The translations under genes were made by a program, and so were the position numbers. A stretch of 64,000 bases of DNA from Lactuca virosa. Its lineage: Eukaryota > Streptophyta > Magnoliopsida > Asterales > Asteraceae. The stretch covers positions 303,500,654-303,564,653 of the forward strand of contig CAKMRJ010002223.1 of NCBI GenBank assembly GCA_928212115.1, in the 5' to 3' direction. Positions 22,065-32,742 of the stretch are shown in pieces. How positions within the stretch are numbered: position 1 is the stretch's first letter; the number at the start of each line of letters is the position of its first letter. The notes beneath the pieces were generated by a model that ran no database searches, was not told where the DNA came from, and saw only the letters and a list, made by a program, of their open reading frames with translations.

Positions 22065-22967
22065 CGTTTGACAAGGGTACAAAGTGTAATTCCATGGAAT
22101 AGCATCAATTTTCACATTTTTACCCTAAAGTAACTAAGATTGGGAATTTGAAAACATTGTAGTTACTTTGCAATATTCATTATACTTATAATGAGGAATT
22201 AAGTGCCCTATCCTATCCGTTCGGCTAACGACCCTCCACCAGTCAAGCAAGCGGTGGATGTGAGTGTACATCCATTAAGCGCCATTTTATAGGCAGCAAC
22301 CTTATACCCACCTTATAGACTGGCTTCGTTAATGAGGCCTACTAGCGATAAGACTAGCTTATTCTTATACATATATATTAATTAATCTTGTAATAATGTA
22401 ATAATATAGGGTTGAATTTTAAACTTGTAAAATTCTAAGGGTTTGAAATTTAAATCATTCAAAATTAGACTTTTAATCACAAAATTTAAATTTCAAAACT
22501 TGAGGACAAGTTTTGAACTTTTCAAAACACAAGGGATCAAATAACAAATAATATAAATCAAACAATTAATTTAGTGATCATCTATATTTGACCTAATTCA
22601 ATTTCTTGCAAGATAAGTTATCCAATTAATTCTAATAATCAATTTTAATCATATAAGGAATTTATTATCTAATCAATTGGTAAATATCTTTTGTTTTTGG
22701 CAAGGATAGTCTCACAAAATCATTAAAATTCGAAGTTTATCAGTAAACACAGATTAGGCAACTATTCCATAGCAAAAACAGCAAGAAATCCCGATATTGC
22801 CTCTGTCAGACGATCCGACTCGCCGATTCACTCATCATGGACTCGCCGAGTAGGGCCGACTCGTCGAGTCCATGAAGTGACTCGCCGAGTCCAGTCGAAC
22901 AGAAGCCAGAAAAATGATTTTCAGCATGTAAACAGTTATAGCATCACATACAACAGAAACCAATCAA

Positions 22968-22980
22968 GGCTCTGATACCA
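22968..22980 (-). other. Cop-E primer binding site
   Basis: Sense TGGTATCAGAGCC, one base from the 5' LTR; matches the initiator tRNA-Met type site. Confidence 0.9.
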
Positions 22981-22981
22981 C

Positions 22982-23765
22982 TGATGGGTTTTATGCATAA
23001 GAACAATCCTGTGTGCTCATACAAACCCTAATGCTTGGATCTAGGTTTCTCTATTGTACATGCAATGAATCCAAGACTTACAAACCCTAATCTAGCATAC
23101 ATAATACCAAATTAACATATAACATCAGATCTAGATGTTTACCCCTTCAAATAGTAGCTTGAATCTTCTTCTCTTGAGCTTAGAATCACAATTGTAATTC
23201 CTCTAATGGATCACAAACACCATACAAGCAAGAAGGCAACTTTGAGAGAGAGGAGGATGCTAATTTTCGGCCTAGGGTTTCTCTTGGGAACAAGTAGCCG
23301 AAAATTGCATGCACGGGTCTCTATTTATACTATAGGCTGCTAGAGTTTCAGTCTAAACCCTAATGGATACCTTAGCCACCAAGTAGCCCAAGGGACCTTC
23401 TGGAATAGGGCCCTTGGACGAAAATATGATGATCCCTCATCATAATTTCATTCCCCCTTAGTCCATTAGGTTTCCCAGCCCAAAACTCAACTATCACACA
23501 TTTGACAGTTTATGCCCCTTTATTTAATTAATCTCTTTTAGTCACCAAATTAATTCCTAATTAACTTATGACTAATACTAATTAAATAAATATGATTTCT
23601 CCTTTAATATATTATTCTTATAATATATTAATAAACCATAATATCCTCTCTCTTTCCTTAAATTACCTTGTCAAGTTGCTTTGGTGAAGGCAACCCAAAA
23701 GGACCATGCATAACCGGGTCAAGTACATACCAAATATAGTTACGGGCTTAGACACTAATCCAACA
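22982..23765 (-). repeat. Cop-E 5' LTR
   Basis: 784-bp LTR with TG...CA ends, followed by the GATTC target duplication. The candidate TATA box, sense TATAAATA, is at 23322-23329. It lies in inverted orientation to the Cop-C 3' LTR 1.2 kb downstream. Confidence 0.95.
23322..23329 (-). promoter_or_regulatory. Cop-E LTR TATA box candidate
   Basis: Sense TATAAATA. The same element is found in the LTRs of Cop-C (25408-25415) and Cop-F (31253-31260). Confidence 0.5.
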
Positions 23766-23770
23766 GATTC

Positions 23771-24125
23771 AACGTGCGAATCAGAGTATATAGCGGCGAG
23801 CGAAGCGTCAAAGGAGGCGTTATGGTTGAAGAACTTCATTGGAGACCTTGGAGTTGTGCCAGCCATAATGGAGCCCATGGAAATTTTTTGTGATAATGAA
23901 GGAGCAGTTGCCTTGACCAAGGAACCAAGGGATCATGACAGATCTCGACATATCGACAGAAAATATCACTTTATTCGACATCAGGTGGAAGAAAGACTCC
24001 TCGTAGTGAAGAGGGTATCCTCAGAGGATAACCCAACAGATCCCCTTACGAAGGGACCGAGTAGGGTTAAGCACTTGCAGAACGCTAGGAGCATCGGGCT
24101 GAAGGACGATATTAGTTTAGATTAG
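23771..24125 (+). pseudogene. pol: Cop-C RNase H C-terminal part
   Basis: Continues ADS/TCESEYIAASEASKEALWLKN from the break at 15929. It shows FCDNEGAVALTKEP, SRHIDRKYHFIRHQ and NPTDPLTKGPS and ends at TAG 24123-24125 after DDISLD. It degrades RNA in RNA:DNA hybrids during reverse transcription. The exact rejoining across Cop-E supports the insertion model. Confidence 0.93.
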
Positions 24126-24973
24126 ATAGTTTAGAAATGTGTAATACATAAATGTAATTGACATTTGATGATTAAATAAAAGAGTATTATTTATAAGTAA
24201 ATTTACTGTCTTATGTTAATTATCTACCTATTGTTTCATTTTGCGTGTTTTGACTTCCTGAATAATAATATTATTCGAATGTTCCACAGTCGCTCATACT
24301 TTAGGAGTAGGTATAAAAGAGGATTGTCATGAATTGGTGTGTAGATTGTCTAAAGTGTATTAGACATAGCAAAGGTTTGCTACAACGTTTGTGAGTGCTT
24401 ATGAGTTTGATTTGAGCATTGGATTAGACCCGCGCTTGCTGGTATCACTTCATGGAATTTATCACGAGTGATCGCAAGACGATAATATCATATGGTCTTA
24501 AAACCTAGATATATGGTTTATTATTTGCAAGTTAGTTGTGCATTGATAATGCGTAAATGCATCAGTAACTTGATGTTATAACACGCATTGTTGTCCATGA
24601 TTTGATGAGTGAATGGTAAATGCATATAAGTCGAAGTTTATCTGATCCTTTTATCCTAAGAGGGTAAAAGCGATATCTGGGCCCCTCGATGATTTTGTTT
24701 GACTTATGTGTCAGGCCCGGACAGGACTGAATTGATGTGTTCAATTGAGTTCTATGTCAGACGAATCAGAGATCGAGAAACAACTGATGGAGAATAAGTA
24801 TGACTATATTCCATGTAATTGTCCACACGATATATGGAACGGAGGACTATACGATCCCTTATCTAAAGGACATGTTACTGATAAGATCAGAGTTCAACAG
24901 CATATTTGAGAGCTACGATTGCTAATCAGATTGTACTTGCACTATAGTTACTAGACTTATCCAAGTGGGAGAC
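24126..24973 (+). other. Cop-C 3' untranslated region and polypurine tract
   Basis: Non-coding trailer matching those of Cop-E and Cop-F, ending in AGTGGGAGAC immediately before the LTR. Confidence 0.8.
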
Positions 24974-25756
24974 TGTTGGATTATTGTCTAAGCCCGTAAC
25001 TATATTTGGTAAGTACTTGACCCGGTTGTGCATGGTCCTTTTGGGTTGCCTTCACCAAAGCAACATGATAGGATGATTTATTAAGTGAGAGGTTATTATG
25101 GCTTATTAATATATTATATGAATAATATATTAAAGGAGAAATCATATAGTTTAATTAATATTAGACAAGAATTAATTAAGAATTAAATATGTGGCTAAAA
25201 GACATTAATTAAATAACGGGGACTTAAACTGTCAAATGTGTCATAGTTGAGTATTGGGCTGAGAAGGCTTATGGACTAGGCTTGGACGAAATTAGGGATG
25301 TGTCCATCCTAATTTCGGCCATAGAGGCCCTATTCCAGAAGCTTCCTTGGATTGCTTAAGGCCTAAGCTGTCCATTAGGGTTTTGACTGAAACCCTAGCA
25401 GCACAACTATAAATAAGACTCCAAGGCATCAGATTTCGGCCACTGGAAACCCTAAGAGTCTTCATAGCCGAAATTGTGCCCATCCCCTCTCTCTCAATTA
25501 GCATCCTCTTGCTTGTGGTGTTTGTAAGCCATTAGAGGAGTGACATTTGTGACTCTAAGCTCCAAGACAAGAAGATTCAAGCCATTATTGAAGAGGTAAT
25601 CATTTAGATCTGATTTCTTATGTTAACTTCGAAATATATACACTAGATCTAGGGTTTATAAGTCTTGGGTGAATTGCATGTACAATAGAGAAACCTAGAT
25701 CCAAGCTTTAGGGTTTGCATGAGCACATAGGATGTTCTTTTGGCTAAAACCCATCA
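24974..25756 (+). repeat. Cop-C 3' LTR
   Basis: 783 bp, TGTTGGATTATTG...ACCCATCA. Reverse-complement relative of the Cop-E LTRs (784 bp) and sense relative of the Cop-F LTRs (753 bp). TATA box candidate TATAAATA at 25408-25415. The following five bases, CATAC, would be the right copy of its target duplication; the left copy is outside the window. Confidence 0.92.
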
Positions 25757-26255
25757 CATACTCATCTTGAAATAACTTGGTGAACCTCTCCCAAGTCACT
25801 ACAGCATGATCCGTAGGGGTAAAATCAGTCGTCACAAACTTCCACCAGTCCTTCGCTCCCAATCGAAGCTGGTTCAACGCGAACCGGACTCTCAGATGCT
25901 CTAGACATGAACACATATAGAAACACCCCTCAATGTCGGAGATCCATCTCATGGCTGCGATCGGATCCTGCATCCCATCAAACTCTGGTGGCTTCGTGTT
26001 GCTGAACTCACAGAACAACAACGAGTCACCTCCCTATGGCCTCGAAGCAGCTACGGTTGCGGTGGCTGCGGCAGCAGCAACCTCTGTAACAGCAGCGTAT
26101 CGCTCATCAAACGTCTTAATCAGTGTGGTCTTAATAGACCCGAACATCTGTGGTATGACCTCTCTGATAGCTGCGGCCACCTCCTCATGAATGATCCTGC
26201 GGATCTCCTCGTCGCTAGTACCACTGCCCCTGGGGTTGTTACGGGCAACCACCAT
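25757..26255 (-). pseudogene. gag: Gyp-B Gag N-terminal part
   Basis: Starts MVVARNNPRGSGTSDEEIRRI (Met at 26255). It has an Ala-rich helical stretch, an in-frame TAG at 26034-26036, then LLFCEFSNTKPPEFDG, AMRWISDIEGCFYMC, RVRFALNQLRLGAKDWW and TWERFTKLFQDEYV. These match the Retrotrans_gag capsid domain of plant Gypsy elements, where this W...F..F...Y pattern is typical. Truncated at 25757 by Cop-C. The downstream knuckle and pol are not in the window. Confidence 0.85.
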
Positions 26256-26927
26256 AGTGTCTCTAAAATGCAAACAAAAAATCATCAGAGACTAGCTCAA
26301 TACATACACTCACTCGGTTACCCACCCCTACTTGCTCCTTAGCACCCTAAGATTCTTACTTGAAGCGCATGCAGATCCGGTGCTTTCAGTAATACGGGCC
26401 CAATACTACCTTCCACACCAACATGTAGTCGTCCCAAGTCCTCCTCCTAGGATCCTAATTCACAAATACCCTATCCCTCACGGATGTCACACTACTCTAT
26501 CGGTAGGTTCCTCAATGCTCATCTAGGTATCTCTCCTAGATTACTCAAACTTTCTGTAAAAGATTCCTGCTACGTTTCCCATACTCATTACACACACGGA
26601 GCAAATAGCAGATAAGATCAATCAATAACATACCCTAGGCTAAGGGATCATGAATCAGGCAACTCTAGCTCTAAATTCTAAAATACCTAGCCTATCCTTT
26701 AGCATGCAACTCTAACATCTCATAAATATCTCATAATACAAACAAGTAATGGTATTTTGGGAAATCACCGTTCGGGCTCTGGCTGATTGTATACACTACT
26801 CCGTCTCGTTATCTCTTAAAAGCTCTTACTCGTTTTTAGAAAAATCATTTCTTTTCAGAAAACGTTTCTCAATTCCTCAGTTTGAGTCCAGACATACCCA
26901 AGAGTACATCCAAATCCCTCAAACCAA
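26256..26927 (-). other. Gyp-B 5' leader
   Basis: About 0.67 kb between primer site and gag. No convincing ORF or motif seen. Confidence 0.6.
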
Positions 26928-26941
26928 GGCTCTGATAGCAA
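26928..26941 (-). other. Gyp-B primer binding site
   Basis: Sense TTGCTATCAGAGCC, two bases from the LTR. It differs at one base from the usual TTGGTATCAGAGCC. Confidence 0.75.
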
Positions 26942-26943
26942 CT

Positions 26944-28730
26944 TGTAACACCGTAAATTTTCAAACAAATTTTTTTCATTTTTAAATCACATAAAACTCC
27001 ATGTCACATTTTCTCAAAATCATAATGTATCATTTGTCAAAATCACAAATTAATAAAACAACTGATAGTAGTCAGAATCCTCAACATAATCTCGAACAAG
27101 TGTGTACGATCAAGCCAACGCCTTCCCGCGATCCTGAGAAGTACCTGAAACACATATCACACAACACGGTAAGCACGAAGCTTAGTGAGTTCCCCAAAAT
27201 ACCACATACACAAATAGTAAGCCATTCATGGCTATAGCTCGACATGGACCCTCCGGTCTCACGGCTCAGTGTGGACCCTTTGGTCATATGTCTCAGTGAA
27301 TACCCTCCGATCTTCACAGCTTGGGTCGGACCCTCCAGTCCTGTATCTCACTGAGAACCCTCCGGTTTCACAACTCGGTTTGGGCCCTCCGGTCCTACTC
27401 AGTAAGGCACAGAATAATATAGCATATATCACAAAGACAAGATGCACAATATCACATAACTAAATATAAGCACATAGGACCCTCTGGTCGATAACTCAAA
27501 TAAGACCCTCCGGTCACACAGTATTACCACTCAGGTAAGTAAAGTGAGAAGACTCACCTTGTAAGTAAACAAGTAGATCTAGTACCCCACGAACAGTCTA
27601 GACTCAGCCTACATAATATAATTATCTCTAATCAATAATTTGTAATAACCACCAAGCTAACTCTTCTACTAGGTCTCAAAAGGGTGAAAAGACCATTTTA
27701 CCCCTCCGTGGTCTCCAAAGTCCCCAATTGATCAACCCTAAAAGTCAACGGAAGTCAATAAACGAGTCAACAGTCCCTGTTGACCCAACTCGGCGAGTAC
27801 ACCTATGTGACTCGTCGAGTTCCTCTTGTCCTCAGAAAATCGGGAAAACTCCAACTCAACTCGTCGAGTTGTCTCATCAACTCGTCGAGTTGTAGTGCGT
27901 TCAGACTATCGGGGAAACCCTTGCTGACTCGTCGAGTTGGCTCATACACTCGTCGAGTCCCTCTAGAAAAATTCTCATTCAGACGATTCTAAGCAGAAAT
28001 AATGTCCCAAACTCTAGATCTAGCCTCCCAAGGCTAAAATACCATGTAAAGCTGCAAGCTTTACGTCCATGCATGGTATCTAGGGCTCGAAATTCCATAA
28101 TAAGCTCTATATGGGGTTTAATGCATAAAATCTTGTCACTAGCTTGATAAAGCTTGGATCTTTGGACTCAAGGGACCTCATTCAATCCTGATCTGATGTC
28201 TCAACTTCATGTCATGCTCAAATGACTCAATACCCAAAAGATGGATGGGAGAAAGCCCTAAAACTCCCTAGAAGGAGATCTAACAAAAGAAATGATCAAG
28301 GTGGTAGCTTTTTACCTCCAAACAAAAGCTTACACTAAAGAAAACTGGATCCAAAAGTCCCTCCTCGTTCCAAGCCTTGATGCTCTCCAACCGCCTTCCA
28401 AAAGTGCACTAGAACACACAAGATTAGCGTCTCTTTCTCTCATACAAGGTTATAGCTCGATTAGGGTTTTCTCACAAAGTGTTAGGGTGATAAGGGAGGT
28501 GAAAATGGAGGCTTAAGGTCCTTTAAATAGGAAATAAACCCTGAAAACTAGGGTTTTCTCACTCAGCACCTACTCGTCGAGTTGGGTCCTCCAACTCGTC
28601 GAGTAGACTCTAAAAATCACGCGGCCATTAACTCCTCTACTCGGCGATTTGGGGCATCCAACTCGTCGAGTTGCTCTAAAATATGAATGGAAATTAATTA
28701 AATTATATACCTGGGAGTCGGGATGTTACA
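26944..28730 (-). repeat. Gyp-B 5' LTR (1787 bp)
   Basis: TGTAACACCG...GGATGTTACA, with TG/CA ends and inverted TGTAACA/TGTTACA termini. It contains a 27-bp-period repeat with the core GACCCTCCGGTC at 27247-27515, and two clusters of ACTCGTCGAGT palindromes at 27788-27958 and 28572-28671. Its partner LTR is outside the window. The start of another LTR of the same kind is at 62667. Confidence 0.85.
27247..27515. repeat. 27-bp tandem repeat in the Gyp-B LTR
   Basis: Degenerate units beginning GACCCTCCGGTC at 27247, 27274, 27301, 27329, 27356 and 27383 (steps of 27-28), then two more at 27478 and 27504. The units are separated by variable CACAGCTCGGT-like spacers. Confidence 0.8.
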
Positions 28731-29138
28731 ATTTGGATAATCAAAGTTTCAGATGTAACTTGTTTATCCAGTCCTTTGTATGCATTTCGGTTTGTAAGTT
28801 GTATCTCATTTTCCTATATAAGGATCGTTTAATGACAAGAATATAAGACAGATTGTTCTTCCAAAGATAGCATATTTTCACATTAACTCTCTTTCACTTT
28901 TCTCTCAAATCAAACTCTTTCAAACATTCTACTTGTTCATTTATTGTCTTTACCTGTATTATACTCATAGTTTTATGTTTAATACTTGAAGTACTTTGTT
29001 GATTTTCATCTTCAGTCTTGACTGGTCTTGCCAGACTTGACTGGAACATATAATTATAAGCAGACATTGATCTTAAGCATTAACTCAAGGTTTGAGTTTT
29101 CGAACCTTGTCCCTGCGCATCGTATCTTTGTTCTCACA
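28731..29138 (+). repeat. Cop-A 5' LTR, right-hand 408 bp
   Basis: Aligns without gaps to 61743-62150 of the 3' LTR and ends TTCTCACA. The left part of the LTR is missing because Gyp-B is inserted at 28730/28731. TATA candidate TATATAAG at 28815-28822. Confidence 0.93.
28815..28822 (+). promoter_or_regulatory. Cop-A LTR TATA box candidate
   Basis: TATATAAG. It is repeated in the 3' LTR at 61827-61834. The Gyp-B insertion upstream has removed any distal promoter elements from this copy. Confidence 0.5.
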
Positions 29139-29152
29139 ATTGGCATTAGAGC
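29139..29152 (+). other. Cop-A primer binding site
   Basis: ATTGGCATTAGAGC directly after the LTR. It resembles TTGGTATCAGAGC with two changes; decay or a variant site. Confidence 0.7.
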
Positions 29153-29285
29153 TTGAGTGGTTATCCTTTGAATCCATAAGAACAAATTATAGTTGATTCG
29201 AGATTACCTTGGTATTTTGATCATTTATGTGTTCAGGATAAAAGTTCTTCTATATACCACTTTTGCTCAAGATATCTTAACTTCA

Positions 29286-30830
29286 ATGGCTGCTTCTAAT
29301 CAAAACAAATGTATTCAATGCAAATAGCAAATAGCGTGGGTTGCCCTTCTCGTGCCCCACTGCTCGTTGTTGAAGAGTATGATCACTGGAAAGTCAGAAT
29401 GGAAAGATTTTTACTTCGTAAAGAAAAAGGTGAAGCTGTATGGAGATCCGTTAAAGAAGGTCCACATGTTCCAGTTCGAACAATTGTTAGGGATGCTGCT
29501 GCAACTCTCATGGGACAAGATGAACAGCGTCAAGCACCTCTCTCTGCTGATGACATTGAAAAGCTGCATGCAGATCAAGTTACCTTTTCGGAAATGGTGT
29601 TTAGTGTTCCTCCTTCTCTCTTTGAGCACATTAAACTGTGTAAATCTGCTAAAGAGATTTGGGACACACTTCAAGACCTATTCGAGGGATTAGAGAACAT
29701 GAAAGATAAGTGTCTAACCTCCGTTGTCAACGAGTTTGACACCTTCACTACAACTCCTAGTGAATATGTTGCCTCAGCTTCAAACAGATACCGAATCGTT
29801 GTCAACAACATGAAAACTCATGGGATAGTCCGAAACCCACTTGAATACAACCTCAAGTTCATTAACAGCCCCGAAAAGGGATGGGGTAATGTGAAATCGT
29901 GTCTTCAGAGTAATGGATCTCTAAAAAAGTTGAAGCTCTACCAACTGTTCAATGAGCTTCAAGGTCATGAATCAAATGTTGCACAAACCCTACGAGAAAT
30001 CATAGGAGGTCCTTTAGCCCTTGTTAGTTCTTACGATCCTCAGATTCCGAACCTCACTGTCTCGGACCCCTTCACAGCTGTTGTTCCATATATCCCACCT
30101 GTTCAACCCTCACCTCCAGCCTTACCTGTTCCTACAAACAGCAACTATCAATTAAATGGTGATCTCAACCATGAAGAAATGGACTGAACTCTGCTTCCAA
30201 TAGGAGTTTGCTTTGTTTTCCATGAAATACAATCATCCTTTTAACAAGCCATATCACAACCGTTTCCATGCTCCTCACCAAAATAATCTGCAACCATTCA
30301 ACAATCTTCAGAAAATCCACCAGCTTAAAAAACCTAACCTTCCTACACCGAATCACACCTCGGAATCTTCACAGACCACGAAGTCAGACAAACCCAAGAT
30401 TGTATGTCACAACTGTGGTCATGCAAATCATTTTACCAAAGACTGCTTAGCTGAAGTCCCACAGAAACCCAAAATCAAGGACTCTATTTACTATGCACGT
30501 CGAGCTCAATAAATGGCAGAGAGTGAAAAAGCCTTTGTTACCACTGTATCAAGAGAAGTGGAAAGGTATTGGTCTTCTGGAGATGATGATGACATGAATA
30601 ATGGCAGGAATATGTGTCTTATGGCTAGACAGACAATCGAATGTGATGAAGACTACTGTTCATCTGGATCAGAGGGAGATTATGAAGATGTTGAACCAAA
30701 CTACTGCTACATGGCTACCAACGATCCACCCGGTAGAAGCATCGTTCAACAGGTAAAATTTATGATTACTGATAATAACTTTGATTTATCTCTTTGCGAA
30801 CCATATCTAACCCAAATCCAATCAGATACG
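29286..30830 (+). pseudogene. gag: Cop-A Gag, N-terminal part to zinc knuckle
   Basis: The likely original ATG at 29286 runs out of frame quickly. The main frame is 29309-30187, with NSVGCPSRAPLLVVEEYDHW, GPHVPV and CKSAKEIWDTLQDLFEG, clearly homologous to the Cop-D Gag. A frameshift near 30190 leads to a frame with the CCHC knuckle CHNCGHANHFTKDC (about 30405-30446), a TAA at 30510-30512, then an acidic stretch ending QIQSDT where Cop-F is inserted. ATACG at 30826-30830 is the left target copy. Confidence 0.88.
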
Positions 30831-31583
30831 TGTTGGATTTGGTGTCTAAGCCCATAACTGTAACTGGAATGTGCTTGACCCGATTGTAGCATGGTCCCTT
30901 TTTGGGTTGCCTTCACTAGTGCAATTTGATAGGAAGTATTTTTGAGAATAAGGTTATTTGTGATTTATTAACATATTACAAGTATAATATATTAATATTA
31001 TTTAATTAGTATTGATCAAGAATTAATTTGGAATTAATTTTGTGATCAAAAGAGACTAATTAAATGTATGGGGATTGATTATGTAAATCAATGATTCTTC
31101 TGATGTGGGCTAATGATCCATGACTATATGGTTGGGCTAAACCAATAAGATAATCCATGGATAGTCCATGGAGGTTAACCCATGGAGCATAAGAATGTGA
31201 AAAGTCATGGAGCATTAGGGTTTACAAAGTGTAACCCTAGTATTTGCCACATTATAAATAGTGCCCCCATAAGCCAAAATCGGGGACACACTCTTTGGAG
31301 TCAAGTATCTTATTCTCCTAAAACCTCCTCTTGCATTTTGGTGTTTGTGAACCAATAGAGGCATCACACTTGAGGTGCTCAAGCTTTCCAAGGTCAAGAA
31401 CTCTACCCTACTCAAGAGGTAAGCATCCAAACTAAGTTTATATTGTATAGCTTCAATTGTATGCTAGCTAGGGAGAATGCTTTGGAAAACTGAAAATGCA
31501 TGTATAATTAGAGAAAACATAGATCCAAAGCATTTAGGGTTGTATGTGCACCAGAGGAGTGTTATAGTGCTCAAAACCCAACA
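30831..31583 (+). repeat. Cop-F 5' LTR
   Basis: 753 bp, TGTTGGATTTGG...ACCCAACA. Pairs with 39134-39886. TATA candidate TATAAATA at 31253-31260. Confidence 0.96.
31253..31260 (+). promoter_or_regulatory. Cop-F LTR TATA box candidate
   Basis: TATAAATA. The same word is at 39556-39563 in the 3' LTR and at matching places in the Cop-C and Cop-E LTRs. Confidence 0.5.
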
Positions 31584-31584
31584 G

Positions 31585-31597
31585 TGGTATCAAAGCC
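31585..31597 (+). other. Cop-F primer binding site
   Basis: TGGTATCAAAGCC, one base after the LTR. Initiator tRNA-Met type with one substitution. Confidence 0.88.
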
Positions 31598-32269
31598 TAG
31601 GATTGTTTTCTATTATATTTGATGCTTACTAGTTTTTCAAAGCTGAAAAAGTCGAAATTTTTGCCCCTGACTGGTGAACTCGCCGAGTACATGAACAGAC
31701 TCGACTAGTCCACTCAGTAACAGAGCAACTTGGCGAGTCCAGTTCATGTACTCGACGAGTTGAAGGCTCTGTGTGCAGAATTTTGAGTTTCTTGGCCTGG
31801 TTTGGTCTAGCAACACTACCACAAACTGTTTTGGATCATTAGAAATGTTTTTTTTTATGATATGGTAGTGCTTGTACTCATCCAACCACAAGATAATTGT
31901 CAAAGTTTTAAAATAATTTTTGTTTTTATATGATAAACAAAATTGCGTTCAAATTGTTGACTTGAAAGATTATCTTGCCTATGAGTTTAGTTAGATCATG
32001 AATTATGTGATAATTTAGTTGTTAGAATAATGATCTAAATGCATTTTAATGACCTCCATAATTTGTTCTCAAGTTATGGAAAATGAAAGGTCTCATACAT
32101 TAAAATCCAATTAAACTCATAAGTTATGAATGTGAAGAGTTTTGACAAGTTTCAAAACTTTCCCTCAAGTTTTGGAATTTGTAGAGTCTCACTAATGAAA
32201 CTTTAATTCCAAACCCTAGAGTTTTAAGAGTTAAAATTCAACCCTTATATTTTATAATATTATAAGTTT

Positions 32270-32273
<4 letters not shown>

Positions 32274-32361
<88 letters not shown>
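32274..32361. repeat. (AT)n microsatellite
   Basis: About 44 perfect AT units in the Cop-F leader. Cop-E has only a short imperfect AT stretch at the same place (about 22365-22420). Confidence 0.97.
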
Positions 32362-32362
<1 letters not shown>

Positions 32363-32660
32363 ACAAAGTCAGTCTTACCGTTAGTAGGCCTCATTCACGA
32401 AGCCGGTCTATAAGGGGGTATAAGGTTACTGCCGATAAAATGGTAGTTTAATGGGTGTCTACTCTCACCCACCGCTTCCTTGACTGGTGAAGGGTCGTTA
32501 GCCGAAAGGGTAGGATAGGACATTAATTCTCCTTCATTAAAAAGTATAATGATAAATATAAAGTAACTAAACTTTTATTAAAATTCCCAATCTTAGTTAC
32601 TTTAGGAAAATGTGAAATGGTGTTAATCCATGAAATTACACTTTACACCTTGTTAAGTCA

Positions 32661-32694
32661 TTAGTGGAGCGTGTGTGGTTAACCGGCACACTAA
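32661..32694 (+). ncRNA. Cop-F leader stem-loop 1 (possible dimerisation loop)
   Basis: Stem TTAGTG/CACTAA closing a 22-nt loop that contains the 8-base self-complementary GGTTAACC. Counterpart in Cop-E at 22031-22064. Confidence 0.6.
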
Positions 32695-32742
32695 TCTGGG
32701 ACTGACAATGTGTGGAAAAGGGTAACTTAGTGTTAATCATAG

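Larger units (their letters stand above)
21579..22967 (-). other. Cop-E 5' leader
   Basis: 1.4 kb between primer binding site and gag. No ORF of substance. It contains two related stem-loops (21948-21983 and 22031-22064), a segment at about 22200-22365 closely conserved with Cop-F 32384-32525 (words GGGTCGTTAGCCGAA and AGTAGGCCTCATT in sense), and a cluster of ACTCG(C/T)CGAGT palindromes at 22818-22890 near the primer site. Confidence 0.75.
15930..23765 (-). mobile_element. Cop-E, Ty1/Copia element inserted in Cop-C in reverse orientation
   Basis: A complete 7.8-kb element with two 784-bp LTRs, flanked by a perfect GATTC target duplication at 15925-15929 and 23766-23770. It reads right to left: 5' LTR, primer site, 1.4-kb leader, gag-pol, polypurine tract, 3' LTR. 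Its coding and LTR sequences belong to the same family as the host Cop-C, so the element jumped into a relative. I count about 16 substitutions between its LTRs (about 2%). Confidence 0.96.
23766..25756 (+). mobile_element. Cop-C, right visible segment with 3' LTR
   Basis: Resumes after Cop-E with the duplicated GATTC, and holds the RNase H end, a 0.85-kb trailer, polypurine tract AGTGGGAGAC (24964-24973) and the 3' LTR. Beyond 25756 the sequence is Gyp-B gag on the opposite strand, so Cop-C sits inside Gyp-B. Confidence 0.93.
25757..28730 (-). mobile_element. Gyp-B, Ty3/Gypsy element (5' part)
   Basis: Minus-strand Gypsy element seen from its 5' LTR (26944-28730) through primer site and leader to the first third of gag, which is interrupted at 25757 by Cop-C. 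The rest must lie left of the window. It sits in the 5' LTR of Cop-A: immediately right of 28730 the Cop-A LTR resumes in the middle. Confidence 0.88.

Noticed and set aside
27788..27958. Regularly spaced palindromes as a CRISPR array
   Set aside because: Spacers are short and not unique, the organism is a plant, and the motifs lie inside an LTR without cas genes.
29139..29152. tRNA gene fragments at TGGTATCAGAGC-like sites
   Set aside because: These are primer binding sites next to LTRs. No cloverleaf can be formed around them.
32274..32361. Centromeric or replication-related AT repeat
   Set aside because: A simple (AT)n microsatellite within the Cop-F leader, expanded from a short AT stretch also present in Cop-E.
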